From positions 1 to 16,132 of the forward strand of contig JAEUMC010000065.1 in NCBI GenBank assembly GCA_016793415.1: 16,132 nt of DNA, written 5' to 3'. The notes under the pieces are model-generated. The model was not told the origin of the DNA. It saw only the letters and a program-made list of their open reading frames with translations, and searched no databases. This document shows positions 6,751-13,460 of the stretch, piece after piece. How positions within the stretch are numbered: position 1 is the stretch's first letter; each line of letters begins with the position of its first letter. The DNA comes from Devosia sp. (GTDB taxonomy: Bacteria; Pseudomonadota; Alphaproteobacteria; Rhizobiales; Devosiaceae). A program made the position numbers and the translations under genes.

Positions 6751-7689
6751 ATGGACAAGAGCCCGTTCACCGGGTGCATTCCCGCCCTGATGACCCCGTG
6801 TCGCGCCGACCGGACGCCGGATTTCGACGCGCTGGTGCGCAAGGCCAAAGAGCTGATCGGGCTCGGCATGTCGGGTGTCGTCTATTGCGGCTCGATGGGG
6901 GATTGGCCGCTGCTCACCGATGCCGAGCGCATGCAGGGCGTCGAGCGCCTGGTCGAAGCCGGTATCCCGGTGATCGTCGGCACCGGCGCGGTCAACACCA
7001 AGGCGGCGGTGGCCCATGCTGCCCATGCCCAGAAGGTCGGCGCCGCCGGCCTGATGCTGATCCCGCGCGTGCTCTCGCGCGGCTCGTCAGCCGCGGCGCA
7101 GCATGCCCATTTCAAGGCCCTGCTCGCCGCCGCGCCGGACCTGCCGGCGGTGATCTACAACAGCCCTTACTACGGCTTTGCCACTCGCGCCGACCTGTTC
7201 TTCGCGCTGCGCGCCGAGCACAAGAACCTCGTCGGCTTCAAGGAGTTCGGCGGTGAGGCCGACCTCTCCTATGCCGCCGAACACATCACCTCGGCCGACC
7301 CGGACCTGACGCTGATGGTGGGCGTCGATACCGCCGTCTATCACGGCTTCATCCAGTGCGGCGCCGCCGGCGCCATCACCGGCATCGGCAACTGCCTGCC
7401 GCGCGAAGTGCTGCACCTGGTGGACCTGTGCGTCAAAGGCCAAGAGGGCGACCCGGTTGCCCGCCGCCGCGCCAGGGAACTCGAGGAAGCGCTGATCACC
7501 CTCTCGACCTGGGACGCCGGCCCGGACCTGGTGCTGTTCTTCAAGTACCTGCTCGTGCTCAACGGCGAGAAGGAATACGAGCTGCATTTCAACGAGACCG
7601 ACGCCCTGAGCCCGGCGCAGCGGCGCTTTGCCGAACAGTCGCTCAAGCGTTTCCGCACCTGGTACGCCAGCTGGTCCAAGGCGGCGTAG
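6751..7689 (+). CDS. DapA/DHDPS-superfamily lyase or deaminase, probably not a true dihydrodipicolinate synthase
   Basis: A 312-residue class I aldolase-fold enzyme. Schiff-base K164 (GFKEF) and the catalytic tyrosine Y136 (VIYNSP) are present, so it should act on a 2-oxo acid or a cyclic imine acid. Features needed for lysine-pathway synthase are altered. The usual GTTGE loop reads GSMGD (47-51), and the arginine after YNxPxR that binds the second carboxylate is Tyr (Y141). Its general look (GCIPALMTPC, YCGSMGDWPLLT) recalls the group that includes 1-pyrroline-4-hydroxy-2-carboxylate deaminase of hydroxyproline breakdown. That comparison is from memory, and no hydroxyproline epimerase or oxidase gene is in the window. 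ATG 6751 is chosen over an upstream in-frame TTG because GGAG lies eight bases before it. It has its own promoter with an operator and is convergent with the GntR gene. Confidence 0.9.
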   Translation: MDKSPFTGCIPALMTPCRADRTPDFDALVRKAKELIGLGMSGVVYCGSMGDWPLLTDAERMQGVERLVEAGIPVIVGTGAVNTKAAVAHAAHAQKVGAAGLMLIPRVLSRGSSAAAQHAHFKALLAAAPDLPAVIYNSPYYGFATRADLFFALRAEHKNLVGFKEFGGEADLSYAAEHITSADPDLTLMVGVDTAVYHGFIQCGAAGAITGIGNCLPREVLHLVDLCVKGQEGDPVARRRARELEEALITLSTWDAGPDLVLFFKYLLVLNGEKEYELHFNETDALSPAQRRFAEQSLKRFRTWYASWSKAA

Positions 7690-7790
7690 GCCGCCCCCCA
7701 AGGCGCGGAACATCAGTCCGCGCCCCTCTCGCCTTCCGGGGTGGGAAGAGGCGACCCAGGCGTCGTGCCCCTTCAGAACCCGCGGAGCCA

Positions 7791-7808
7791 GCCGGGCGTC
7801 GGCCCGGC
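7791..7808. terminator. Stem-loop between the convergent DapA-like and GntR genes
   Basis: GCCGGGC (7791-7797), loop GTCG, GCCCGGC (7802-7808) form a perfect seven-base-pair stem one base beyond the GntR stop codon. It could serve as a two-way terminator for the convergent genes, but neither side has a T-run, so this is tentative. The rest of the 120-base spacer shows nothing recognisable. Confidence 0.4.
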
Positions 7809-7809
7809 C

Positions 7810-8541
7810 CTACCGCTCCTGCAGCGCCAGATCGATGCGGCTCGTGGTGTCGCGCGCCATGTAGGTCTGGATCTGCCGCACGATCTGCGCGGCGTGCGTC
7901 GCCGCCAGCGCGTCGGCCCGGTCTGCGTCACGCGCCTCGATGGCGGCAACCATGTCGGCGTGCTCATCGACATACTGGCGCGGCAGATCGTCGTCGAACG
8001 AGTAGTAGAAGACCCGCATAACCCGCCGCCCCTCGTCGAGCAGCCGGGCGAACAGCTGGGTGAAATAGAGATTGCCCCCTGCCTCGGCCACCGCGACATG
8101 GAAATCGCGATTGATCCCGATCATCCCTAACGCATCGTGGCGGCGCACCGCATCGGCATAGGCCGCTTCGAAGGCTCGGATGCGGACCAGGTGCTCGGGG
8201 CGCCGATGCACCGCAGCCGCACGCGTGGTGACGCGGTACATCAGCGTCAGCGCCTCGAAATACACCGGCAGGTTGATGAAATCGATCGGCGCGACGATGG
8301 TGTTGCGGTTGGGCAGCGTGGTCAGCAGCCCCTCGGCCGCAAGCCGCACCATGGCCTCGCGGATCGGGGTGCGTGACAGGTCGAACTCTTCCGACAAGCG
8401 CATCTCATCGAGCGGGCTGCCCGGCGGCAGGCTGAGATCGAGGATCGACTGCCGCAGCTTCTCATAGACTTTCTGAACGCCGTGGCCGCGCTTGCGGACC
8501 GGCGTATCCGTCTCTTCAGCTGGCTGCAGCTTCTTCGCCAT
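7810..8541 (-). CDS. GntR-family transcriptional regulator, FCD (FadR-type) subfamily
   Basis: A 243-residue DNA-binding regulator. The winged helix is at about residues 20-86, with the GntR hallmark LSEEFDLSRTPIREAMVRLAAEGLL (49-73). The all-helical FCD ligand domain follows, and its metal/effector residues are visible: D146 and H148 in NRDFH, H194 in DEHADMVAAI, and H216 in ATHAAQI. FCD domains bind small organic acids, often the pathway substrate. I choose the ATG at 8541 because GAGG lies six bases upstream. An in-frame ATG at 8583 has no ribosome site and lies where transcription from GATACT (8595-8590) would begin. Adjacency to the lyase, M20, amidohydrolase and transporter genes and the TTGTCGACAA-type sites there make it their likely repressor. 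I see no such site in its own upstream region. Confidence 0.92.
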   Translation of the reverse strand: MAKKLQPAEETDTPVRKRGHGVQKVYEKLRQSILDLSLPPGSPLDEMRLSEEFDLSRTPIREAMVRLAAEGLLTTLPNRNTIVAPIDFINLPVYFEALTLMYRVTTRAAAVHRRPEHLVRIRAFEAAYADAVRRHDALGMIGINRDFHVAVAEAGGNLYFTQLFARLLDEGRRVMRVFYYSFDDDLPRQYVDEHADMVAAIEARDADRADALAATHAAQIVRQIQTYMARDTTSRIDLALQER

Positions 8542-8801
8542 CCCAAACCTCGATTCCACCAAACGCATCGGGACAGGCTTCATAAATAAAGTATCGCAAG
8601 ATTGCCAGACGAGGCACCGTCCTGATTACTTCGGCTGGCTCGTTACTCCCCTAATATGCAGCGGCAAGGCAGGCCGGGCCTTTGCAGTTCCTCCATCGAG
8701 CGGGTGTGACGTTGCATGCCCAGTGTTGCGGCCTCGCCAAATCATGCCGCCGGTATCTGCGCAGCATTGCCCCCATGCGCACAATCGAGCTGCCCACCTT
8801 G
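8542..8801. other. Spacer upstream of the GntR gene with no gene recognised
   Basis: About 260 bases without a supported gene. The right-hand end of the GntR transcript probably starts near 8583, with GATACT at 8595-8590 as -10 but no good -35. An imperfect hairpin, GCAAGGC (8664-8670) with GCCTTTGC (8678-8685), has one bulge. A 17-codon frame from ATG 8656 has no ribosome site and is not called. Confidence 0.5.
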
Positions 8802-8833
8802 GGCGCGGGACGGCATGAGACCGTCGCCGCGCC
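8802..8833 (-). terminator. Strong GC-rich stem-loop after the fabF-like gene
   Basis: GGCGCGGGACGG (8802-8813) pairs with CCGTCGCCGCGCC (8821-8833) over 12 base pairs with one bulged C and a seven-base loop. It begins ten bases past the FabF-like stop on the minus strand. No T-run follows, so it is either a Rho-assisted terminator or a 3'-end stabiliser. Confidence 0.5.
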
Positions 8834-8843
8834 CTGTCAGCAC

Positions 8844-10115
8844 CTAGATCGCCGAGAACACCAACGTCGCGTTCACCCCGCCGAAGCCGAAGGCGTTCGA
8901 CAGCGCGTGCCGCACGGTTTTTTCCTGCGCCACCTTGGGCACCAGGTTGAACCGCTCACCCACGTCCGGATCCTCGAGGTTGCGCGTCGGCGGCACGATG
9001 CCATTGCGGATCGCGAGGATCGAGAACAGCGCCTCGATGGCGCCCGCCGCGCCCATCAGGTGGCCGGTGGCCGACTTGGTCGAGGAGATCGCGAGGTCCT
9101 TGCCGCGATTGGCGAACACCGCGCCAATGCCGGCCAGTTCCGCAGCGTCGCCCACCTGCGTCGAGGTGGAGTGCGCGTTGATGTAGTCGATTTCGCCCGG
9201 CGACAACCCGGCCATCCGCAACGCGCCGCGCATCGCCGCCTGCGCCCCGGCACCGCCCGGCTCGCCGGCGGTCAGGTGGTAGGCATCGGCCGATGTCCCG
9301 TAACCGGAAAGTATCGCGAGCGGGGTGGCGCCGCGTGCCCTGGCATGGCTCAGCCGCTCGATCACCAGTACCGCCGCGCCCTCCGCGAGAACGAACCCAT
9401 CGCGCTTCCTGTCGAACGGCCGCGATGCGCCCTCGGGGTCATCGTTGAATGCCGTCGCCAGCGCCCGTGCCGCGCCGAACCCGCCCACCGAGATCGGGTC
9501 GACCGAGCCCTCGGCCCCGCCGACCACTGCCACGTCTGCCTCGCCGGTGAGGATCAGCCGCATGCCGTCGCCGATCGCCTGGCCGGAAGCGGCGCATGCC
9601 GTCACGGGGGCGCCGATCGGCCCTTTGAAGCCATAGCGGATGGAGATCCAGCCGGCCGCGAGGTTGGCGAGAAAGCTCGGCACGGTGAACGGCGACAACC
9701 GCCGCGGACCCTTCTCGATGATCGTCTCCACCGCATGCGCCATGACCGGCGAACCGCCGACGCCGGTGCCGATCACCGTAGCGGTCCGCGCCTGCTCCTC
9801 CTCGGTCGCCGGCGCCCAGCCCGATTGCGTTATCGCCTCCTGCGCCGCCACCAGCCCATACTGGATGAACAGGTCCATCTTCTTGATGTCCTTGGGATCG
9901 ATCGCCACCAGCGGATCGAAGCCCTGCGGATCCGTCTCAGTCGTCGGCACCAGTCCCGCCACCTTGGCGGCATAGTCGGTCACGTCGAACCGCGTATTTC
10001 TGACGATGCCGCTCCTGCCGGCGATGAGCCGCGGCCACACGGTTTCGACGCCGGTGCCCAGCGGGCTCACCACCCCCATGCCGGTAACGACGATCGGATC
10101 GGACTGAGTTGCCAT
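8844..10115 (-). CDS. Beta-ketoacyl-ACP synthase II-type (FabF-like) condensing enzyme, divergent
   Basis: A 423-residue thiolase-fold enzyme that condenses malonyl-ACP with an acyl chain. The active site is complete: nucleophile C174 (VTACAAS), H315 (NAHSTST), K347 and H352 (STKSATGHLMGAAGA), and the C-terminal NAFGFGGVNATLVF gate region. It differs from housekeeping FabF at well-kept spots: the usual NAHGTST reads NAHSTST, and the sequence after the cysteine is ASGQAIGD. The gene stands alone, without fabG, acpP or fabD beside it, as expected for a specialised synthase rather than the main cycle enzyme. ATG at 10115 follows AAGGA by nine bases. It lies 63 bases after the MarR gene, with an inverted repeat directly in front. 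Roles in special or very-long-chain acyl groups, or in stress-adjusted membrane lipids, are possible but unproven. Confidence 0.92.
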   Translation of the reverse strand: MATQSDPIVVTGMGVVSPLGTGVETVWPRLIAGRSGIVRNTRFDVTDYAAKVAGLVPTTETDPQGFDPLVAIDPKDIKKMDLFIQYGLVAAQEAITQSGWAPATEEEQARTATVIGTGVGGSPVMAHAVETIIEKGPRRLSPFTVPSFLANLAAGWISIRYGFKGPIGAPVTACAASGQAIGDGMRLILTGEADVAVVGGAEGSVDPISVGGFGAARALATAFNDDPEGASRPFDRKRDGFVLAEGAAVLVIERLSHARARGATPLAILSGYGTSADAYHLTAGEPGGAGAQAAMRGALRMAGLSPGEIDYINAHSTSTQVGDAAELAGIGAVFANRGKDLAISSTKSATGHLMGAAGAIEALFSILAIRNGIVPPTRNLEDPDVGERFNLVPKVAQEKTVRHALSNAFGFGGVNATLVFSAI

Positions 10116-10131
10116 CGGAAGTGTTCCTTAT

Positions 10132-10143
10132 GTGTAGTTACAC
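10132..10143 (-). promoter_or_regulatory. Inverted repeat before fabF, likely MarR operator
   Basis: GTGTA-GT-TACAC is a perfect 5-2-5 inverted repeat, 16 bases before the FabF-like ATG and overlapping or adjoining its ribosome site region. Read leftward, it sits in CCGTGTAACTACACA, which matches CCGTGCATATACACA in front of the MarR gene at all 11 positions outside the central four bases. The shared motif and position suggest one regulator binds both. Confidence 0.55.
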
Positions 10144-10178
10144 GGGTGCAGTTCGAGGGTATTGCCCGCCCATCCTGT

Positions 10179-10592
10179 TCAGATGGTGGCGAGCCGCTGC
10201 AGTTTCATCAGGGTATCTTCGAAGCCGTCGGCGCCGAGCTCGGCGCGGATTTCTGCCTGTGCCTTGCGCCACAGCGGCAACAACTCGTCGACCAGCGCCC
10301 TGCCCTTCGGGGTCAGCGAGCAGATCCGGCCATTGCCGTGCTCGGCCGGCCGCGAGGCGATCAGCCCCATCTTTTCCAGCCGATCGAGGTTGCGTGTCAG
10401 CGTCGTCCGCTCGAAGCCGCGCCGTTCCGCCAGCTCGCTGACGTTGCGCTCGCCCGAGGCGACGATCAGCCCGAGCACCGAGTACTGCGTCGAGGTAATA
10501 CCGAACGGCCTGACATAAGCGTCGTAGCGCCGCGTGATCGCCCTCGCCGCCATCCGCGTATTGGAAACCATGCACCGGCTGAAATCATCCAT
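10179..10592 (-). CDS. MarR-family transcriptional regulator
   Basis: A 137-residue winged-helix regulator. The DNA-binding part is clear: recognition region NVSELAERRGFERTTLTRNLDRLEKMGLI, followed by the wing ASRPAEHGNGRICSLTPKGRAL. The N- and C-terminal helices form the dimer interface. An early cysteine (C7 in FSRCMVSNTRMAAR) sits where some MarR/OhrR-like proteins carry a redox-sensing cysteine, so oxidation sensing is a possibility, no more. A GTG at 10619 would extend the frame, but it lies inside the operator and would follow the -35 by two bases, so I choose ATG 10592. No strong ribosome site precedes it. TTGACA (10627-10622) and the operator at 10619-10608 indicate autoregulation. 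The FabF-like gene follows in the same direction and is the probable target. Confidence 0.9.
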   Translation of the reverse strand: MDDFSRCMVSNTRMAARAITRRYDAYVRPFGITSTQYSVLGLIVASGERNVSELAERRGFERTTLTRNLDRLEKMGLIASRPAEHGNGRICSLTPKGRALVDELLPLWRKAQAEIRAELGADGFEDTLMKLQRLATI

Positions 10593-10600
10593 GCGGCGAT

Positions 10601-10627
10601 AGATAGTGTGTATATGCACGGTGTCAA
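10601..10627 (-). promoter_or_regulatory. marR promoter with operator between the -35 and -10 boxes
   Basis: Reading leftward, a perfect -35 TTGACA (10627-10622) is followed by GTGCATATACAC (10619-10608), an inverted repeat with one mismatched pair, and then TATCTA (about 16 bases after the -35) as a weak -10. A protein bound here would exclude RNA polymerase. The twelve-base repeat matches the site before fabF in its arms. Confidence 0.6.
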
Positions 10628-10738
10628 TCTGAGTTGTGCCATGGGCGAATGGAGAATACCCGTCGGGCGCTTCCGCTCGGCCGATTTCATGCTATTAGCC
10701 GCGGCATCAGATTTTCCGCGCCGCTGAGGAGCTTACGC

Positions 10739-11953
10739 ATGGCCAAGATCAAAGTTGCCAACCCTGTCGTCGATCTCGACGGCGATGAGATGACCCGCAT
10801 CATCTGGCAGGCGATCAAGGACAAGCTGATCCTTCCCTATCTCGATCTCGACATCGAGTACTACGACCTCTCGGTGCAGAACCGCGACGCCACCAACGAC
10901 CAGGTGACGGTCGATGCCGCCAACGCCATCAAGAAGCACGGCGTCGGCATCAAGTGCGCCACCATCACCCCCGATGAGCAGCGTGTCGAAGAGTTCAAGC
11001 TCAAGAAGATGTGGAAGTCGCCCAACGGCACCATCCGCAATATCCTGGGCGGCGTGATCTTCCGCGAGCCGATCATCATGTCGAACGTGCCGCGCCTGGT
11101 GCCGGGCTGGACCCAGCCGATCATCGTCGGCCGTCACGCCTTTGGCGACCAGTACCGCGCCACCGATTTCAAGTTCCCCGGCAAGGGCAAGCTGACGATG
11201 AAGTTCGTCGGCGATGACGGCACGGTGCAGGAATACGACGTGTTCGACGCCCCGTCCGCCGGTGTCGCCATGGGCATGTACAACCTCGACGATTCCATCG
11301 CCGACTTCGCCCACGCCTCGTTCAACTACGCGATCAACCGCAAGGTGCCGTGCTACCTCTCCACCAAGAACACCATCCTCAAGGCCTATGACGGGCGCTT
11401 CAAGGATATCTTCCAGGAGATCTTCGACCGCGACTACAAGGCGAAGTTCGACGAACTGAAGATCTGGTACGAGCACCGCCTGATCGACGACATGGTGGCT
11501 TCGGCGCTGAAGTGGTCCGGCGGCTATGTCTGGGCCTGCAAGAACTATGACGGCGACGTGCAGTCCGACATCGTGGCCCAGGGCTTTGGCTCGCTCGGCC
11601 TGATGACTTCGGTGCTGATGACCCCCGATGGCAAGATCGTCGAGGCCGAGGCCGCCCACGGTACCGTCACCCGCCACTACCGCCAGCACCAGCAGGGCAA
11701 GGAGACCTCGACCAACTCCGTCGCCTCGATCTTTGCCTGGACCCGCGGCCTGCAGCACCGCGCCAAGCTCGACAACAATGCCGAGCTGGCAAAGTTCGCC
11801 GAGACGCTCGAGCAGGTCTGCATCGACACCGTCGAGGGCGGCCAGATGACCAAGGATCTGGCTCTGCTGGTCGGTCCGGACCAGAAGTGGCTGTCGACGC
11901 TGGGCTTCCTCGATGCCATCGACGCCAACCTCAAGAAGGCCATGGCTGCCTGA
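10739..11953 (+). CDS. icd: NADP-dependent isocitrate dehydrogenase
   Basis: TCA-cycle enzyme of 404 residues that oxidises isocitrate to 2-oxoglutarate and makes NADPH. It belongs to the type II, eukaryote-like NADP-IDH group usual in alphaproteobacteria. Substrate residues are S94, N96 and R100 in KSPNGTIRN and R132 in [12 protein letters not shown]. The metal aspartates are D250 in LIDDMVA and D273 and D277 in [12 protein letters not shown], the catalytic tyrosine is Y139 and the lysine is K210 in LSTKNTIL. The start ATG at 10739 has GAGGAG seven bases upstream; an in-frame upstream ATG at 10634 is ruled out by its position in the divergent marR promoter region and by family length. A weak promoter candidate is CTTCCG (10670-10675) with CTATTA (10692-10697). 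Its stop overlaps the next gene's start by one base. Confidence 0.98.
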   Translation: MAKIKVANPVVDLDGDEMTRIIWQAIKDKLILPYLDLDIEYYDLSVQNRDATNDQVTVDAANAIKKHGVGIKCATITPDEQRVEEFKLKKMWKSPNGTIRNILGGVIFREPIIMSNVPRLVPGWTQPIIVGRHAFGDQYRATDFKFPGKGKLTMKFVGDDGTVQEYDVFDAPSAGVAMGMYNLDDSIADFAHASFNYAINRKVPCYLSTKNTILKAYDGRFKDIFQEIFDRDYKAKFDELKIWYEHRLIDDMVASALKWSGGYVWACKNYDGDVQSDIVAQGFGSLGLMTSVLMTPDGKIVEAEAAHGTVTRHYRQHQQGKETSTNSVASIFAWTRGLQHRAKLDNNAELAKFAETLEQVCIDTVEGGQMTKDLALLVGPDQKWLSTLGFLDAIDANLKKAMAA

Positions 11954-12924
11954 TGCCAAACGCGGCCGCAGGCGGCGACGCAATCGCCGTCTGTACCGCG
12001 CTCGATGCGGGTTACCTGCCGCTCGTTCTGGTGGTCGCGACTTCGATCGCGGCCAGCGCCCTACCGAGCAGCCGCGTCGCCTTTCACGTCCTCTACGATG
12101 GCCCGGACACCTGGGCCGTCCGGCAGGTGCAACGCTGGCGGCACCCGCGGCTCGAGATCGTCCTGCATCGCCTGCCCAATCCCTACGGGCATATCGGCAC
12201 GCTGGGCGGTTACCCGCCTTCGACGCTGTTCCGTTTCGCCGTGCCGCAGGTCCTCGCCGAGCTGGATCGTGTCATCTATCTCGATGTCGATCTGATCGTC
12301 GAAGCCGACCTGAACGAACTGTTCCACGCATCGCTCGACGGCAAGCCCATGGGAGCCGTCCGCGATATCCGTCTCATCGACCGGGCTCTCACCTCCGCCC
12401 CCGATCGACAGCGCCTGCGTGACGACACGCGTGACTACCTGCGCACCGCGCTGGGTTTCGACACCGACGACGCCATGCTGAACTACGTCCAGGCCGGCGT
12501 CGCCGTTCTCGACCTGCGCCAGCTGCGCGATCTCGACTATGCGTCCCGGATGCACGACACCGTGCGACGCCTCGGCCGTGCCCTGCGCTACGCCGACCAG
12601 TGCGCCACCAACGCGGCATTTCGCGGCGACATCGCCATTCTCGATCCGCGCTGGAACGTGTTCCCCGAGGCGCTGCCGGGCGGCGAATGGCCCGACGTCA
12701 TTCCCCAGCTCCGCGCCGCCGTCGCTGCGCAGCGAAGCGGCCCGCGCATCATTCATTTCGCCTACCTCAAGCCATGGCGCCACCTTGGCCTGCCTGGCGG
12801 TGACCGCTGGTGGCGCCATGCGCGCCGCGCCGGCCTCGGCCCCTACTACCTTTGCCAGCTCATCGCCGCCCGCATCGGCATGCGGTGGAACAGGTTGCGT
12901 ACGTTGCTCGGTCGCCTGCGCTGA
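11953..12924 (+). CDS. Family 8 glycosyltransferase (GT8, LgtC/WaaI-like)
   Basis: A 323-residue retaining glycosyltransferase with a GT-A fold, expected at the cytoplasmic face, using a UDP-sugar to build an envelope or exported glycan. Motifs in order: LVVATSIAASAL near the N-terminus, YPPSTLFRFAVPQVL (87-101), the metal-binding DVD (111-113) in VIYLDVDLIVEADL, NYVQAGVAVLDL (178-189), DQ (215-216), WNVFPE (234-239), and H268 with KPW (273-275) in IIHFAYLKPW. The C-terminal tail is basic (RRAGLGPYY..RIGMRWNRLRTLLGRLR), suited to membrane contact, as in related lipopolysaccharide enzymes. ATG at 11953 overlaps the icd stop as TGATG, so it is read from the icd mRNA. Donor sugar and acceptor are unknown. 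Confidence 0.9.
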   Translation: MPNAAAGGDAIAVCTALDAGYLPLVLVVATSIAASALPSSRVAFHVLYDGPDTWAVRQVQRWRHPRLEIVLHRLPNPYGHIGTLGGYPPSTLFRFAVPQVLAELDRVIYLDVDLIVEADLNELFHASLDGKPMGAVRDIRLIDRALTSAPDRQRLRDDTRDYLRTALGFDTDDAMLNYVQAGVAVLDLRQLRDLDYASRMHDTVRRLGRALRYADQCATNAAFRGDIAILDPRWNVFPEALPGGEWPDVIPQLRAAVAAQRSGPRIIHFAYLKPWRHLGLPGGDRWWRHARRAGLGPYYLCQLIAARIGMRWNRLRTLLGRLR

Positions 12925-12926
12925 TG

Positions 12927-12940
12927 CCGCATTCGTGCGG
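12927..12940 (+). terminator. UUCG-capped stem-loop after the glycosyltransferase gene
   Basis: CCGCA-TTCG-TGCGG forms a five-base-pair stem with the very stable UUCG tetraloop, two bases past the stop codon. No T-run follows. It may end or stabilise the icd-glycosyltransferase transcript. A TATAGT at 12947-12952 could be a -10 for the next gene, but I see no matching -35. Confidence 0.4.
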
Positions 12941-12978
12941 GCGGGCTATAGTCGTCTCCGCCAACTAGGGAGCGAACG

Positions 12979-13380
12979 ATGCCAGCCGGTACCAAAGACG
13001 ATCCGTGGCTGCTCAAGACCCCACCGGGCAGCAGCGACATCACGCTTTACCGCGCTCCCGATGCCTCGCCGCCGGCCCTGGTCTGCATCGCCGCCGGCAC
13101 CGAGCTCCGCTATCACCTCAGCGCCATCGCAGACCTGCACCAGATGCTGAAGCAGCATGGCGACTGGATGGAACTGGGCAATGCCGACGAGCAGAAGGAC
13201 GCCAAGCCTGGCACGGTCGAGGCCTGGGCCCGCTCTCCCGCCAACCCGGTAGGTGGCTGGTACGGCATCAGGAAGGGCTTTCGCGGCCGCTTCGCCAACT
13301 ACGTGACGCCGGTGCTCGAGGCGCTGGGCCTTGTGGAACTGGAGCATGGGCCGCGCAACAACCGGGTGCGCGCTCTCTAG
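12979..13380 (+). CDS. Small conserved hypothetical protein
   Basis: A 133-residue soluble protein without signal peptide or membrane segment. Its opening (MPAGTKDDPWLLKTPPGSSD) and the GNADEQKDAKPGTVEAWARSPANPVGGWYGIRKGFRGRF section look like a conserved family common in soil bacteria and, I believe, annotated only as a domain of unknown function. Function is unknown. The last third (GRFANYVTPVLEALGLVELEHGPRNNRVRAL) has the helix-turn-strand look of a winged-helix wing, so nucleic-acid contact is conceivable. ATG 12979 has GGAG seven bases upstream. Codon use matches its neighbours, and it lies 54 bases after the glycosyltransferase gene on the same strand. Confidence 0.8.
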   Translation: MPAGTKDDPWLLKTPPGSSDITLYRAPDASPPALVCIAAGTELRYHLSAIADLHQMLKQHGDWMELGNADEQKDAKPGTVEAWARSPANPVGGWYGIRKGFRGRFANYVTPVLEALGLVELEHGPRNNRVRAL

Positions 13381-13430
13381 CCGATCGCGCTCGCCCCAAG
13401 GATGCTTGAACCACCGGCGTCAAAGCTCCT

Positions 13431-13444
13431 AGAACTACAGTTCT
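13431..13444. repeat. Inverted repeat AGAACT-AC-AGTTCT ahead of the secreted ClpP-like gene
   Basis: A perfect 6-2-6 inverted repeat lies 16 bases before the start codon of the secreted protein gene and just before its AGGGGGG ribosome site. A two-base spacer suits a dimeric regulator better than an RNA hairpin. I see only one copy, so it may be chance. Confidence 0.35.
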
Positions 13445-13460
13445 TCAGGGGGGCTTCCGT

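Noticed and set aside
8600..8612. TGGC...TTGC pattern upstream of the GntR gene, suggesting a sigma-54 promoter
   Set aside because: The spacing between the GG and GC elements is about seven bases where about ten is required.
10179..10619. Longer MarR protein starting at GTG 10619
   Set aside because: That start would lie within the promoter spacer, just after the -35 box, so it could not be in the mRNA from the predicted promoter.
8682..10727. A 681-codon rightward open frame opposite fabF and marR
   Set aside because: Antisense shadow of real genes. It has no ribosome site and runs through the marR promoter region.
10733..11983. A 416-codon leftward open frame opposite icd
   Set aside because: Shadow of icd, which has every expected residue. 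The product is Val/Leu/Asp/Gly-rich without recognisable motifs.
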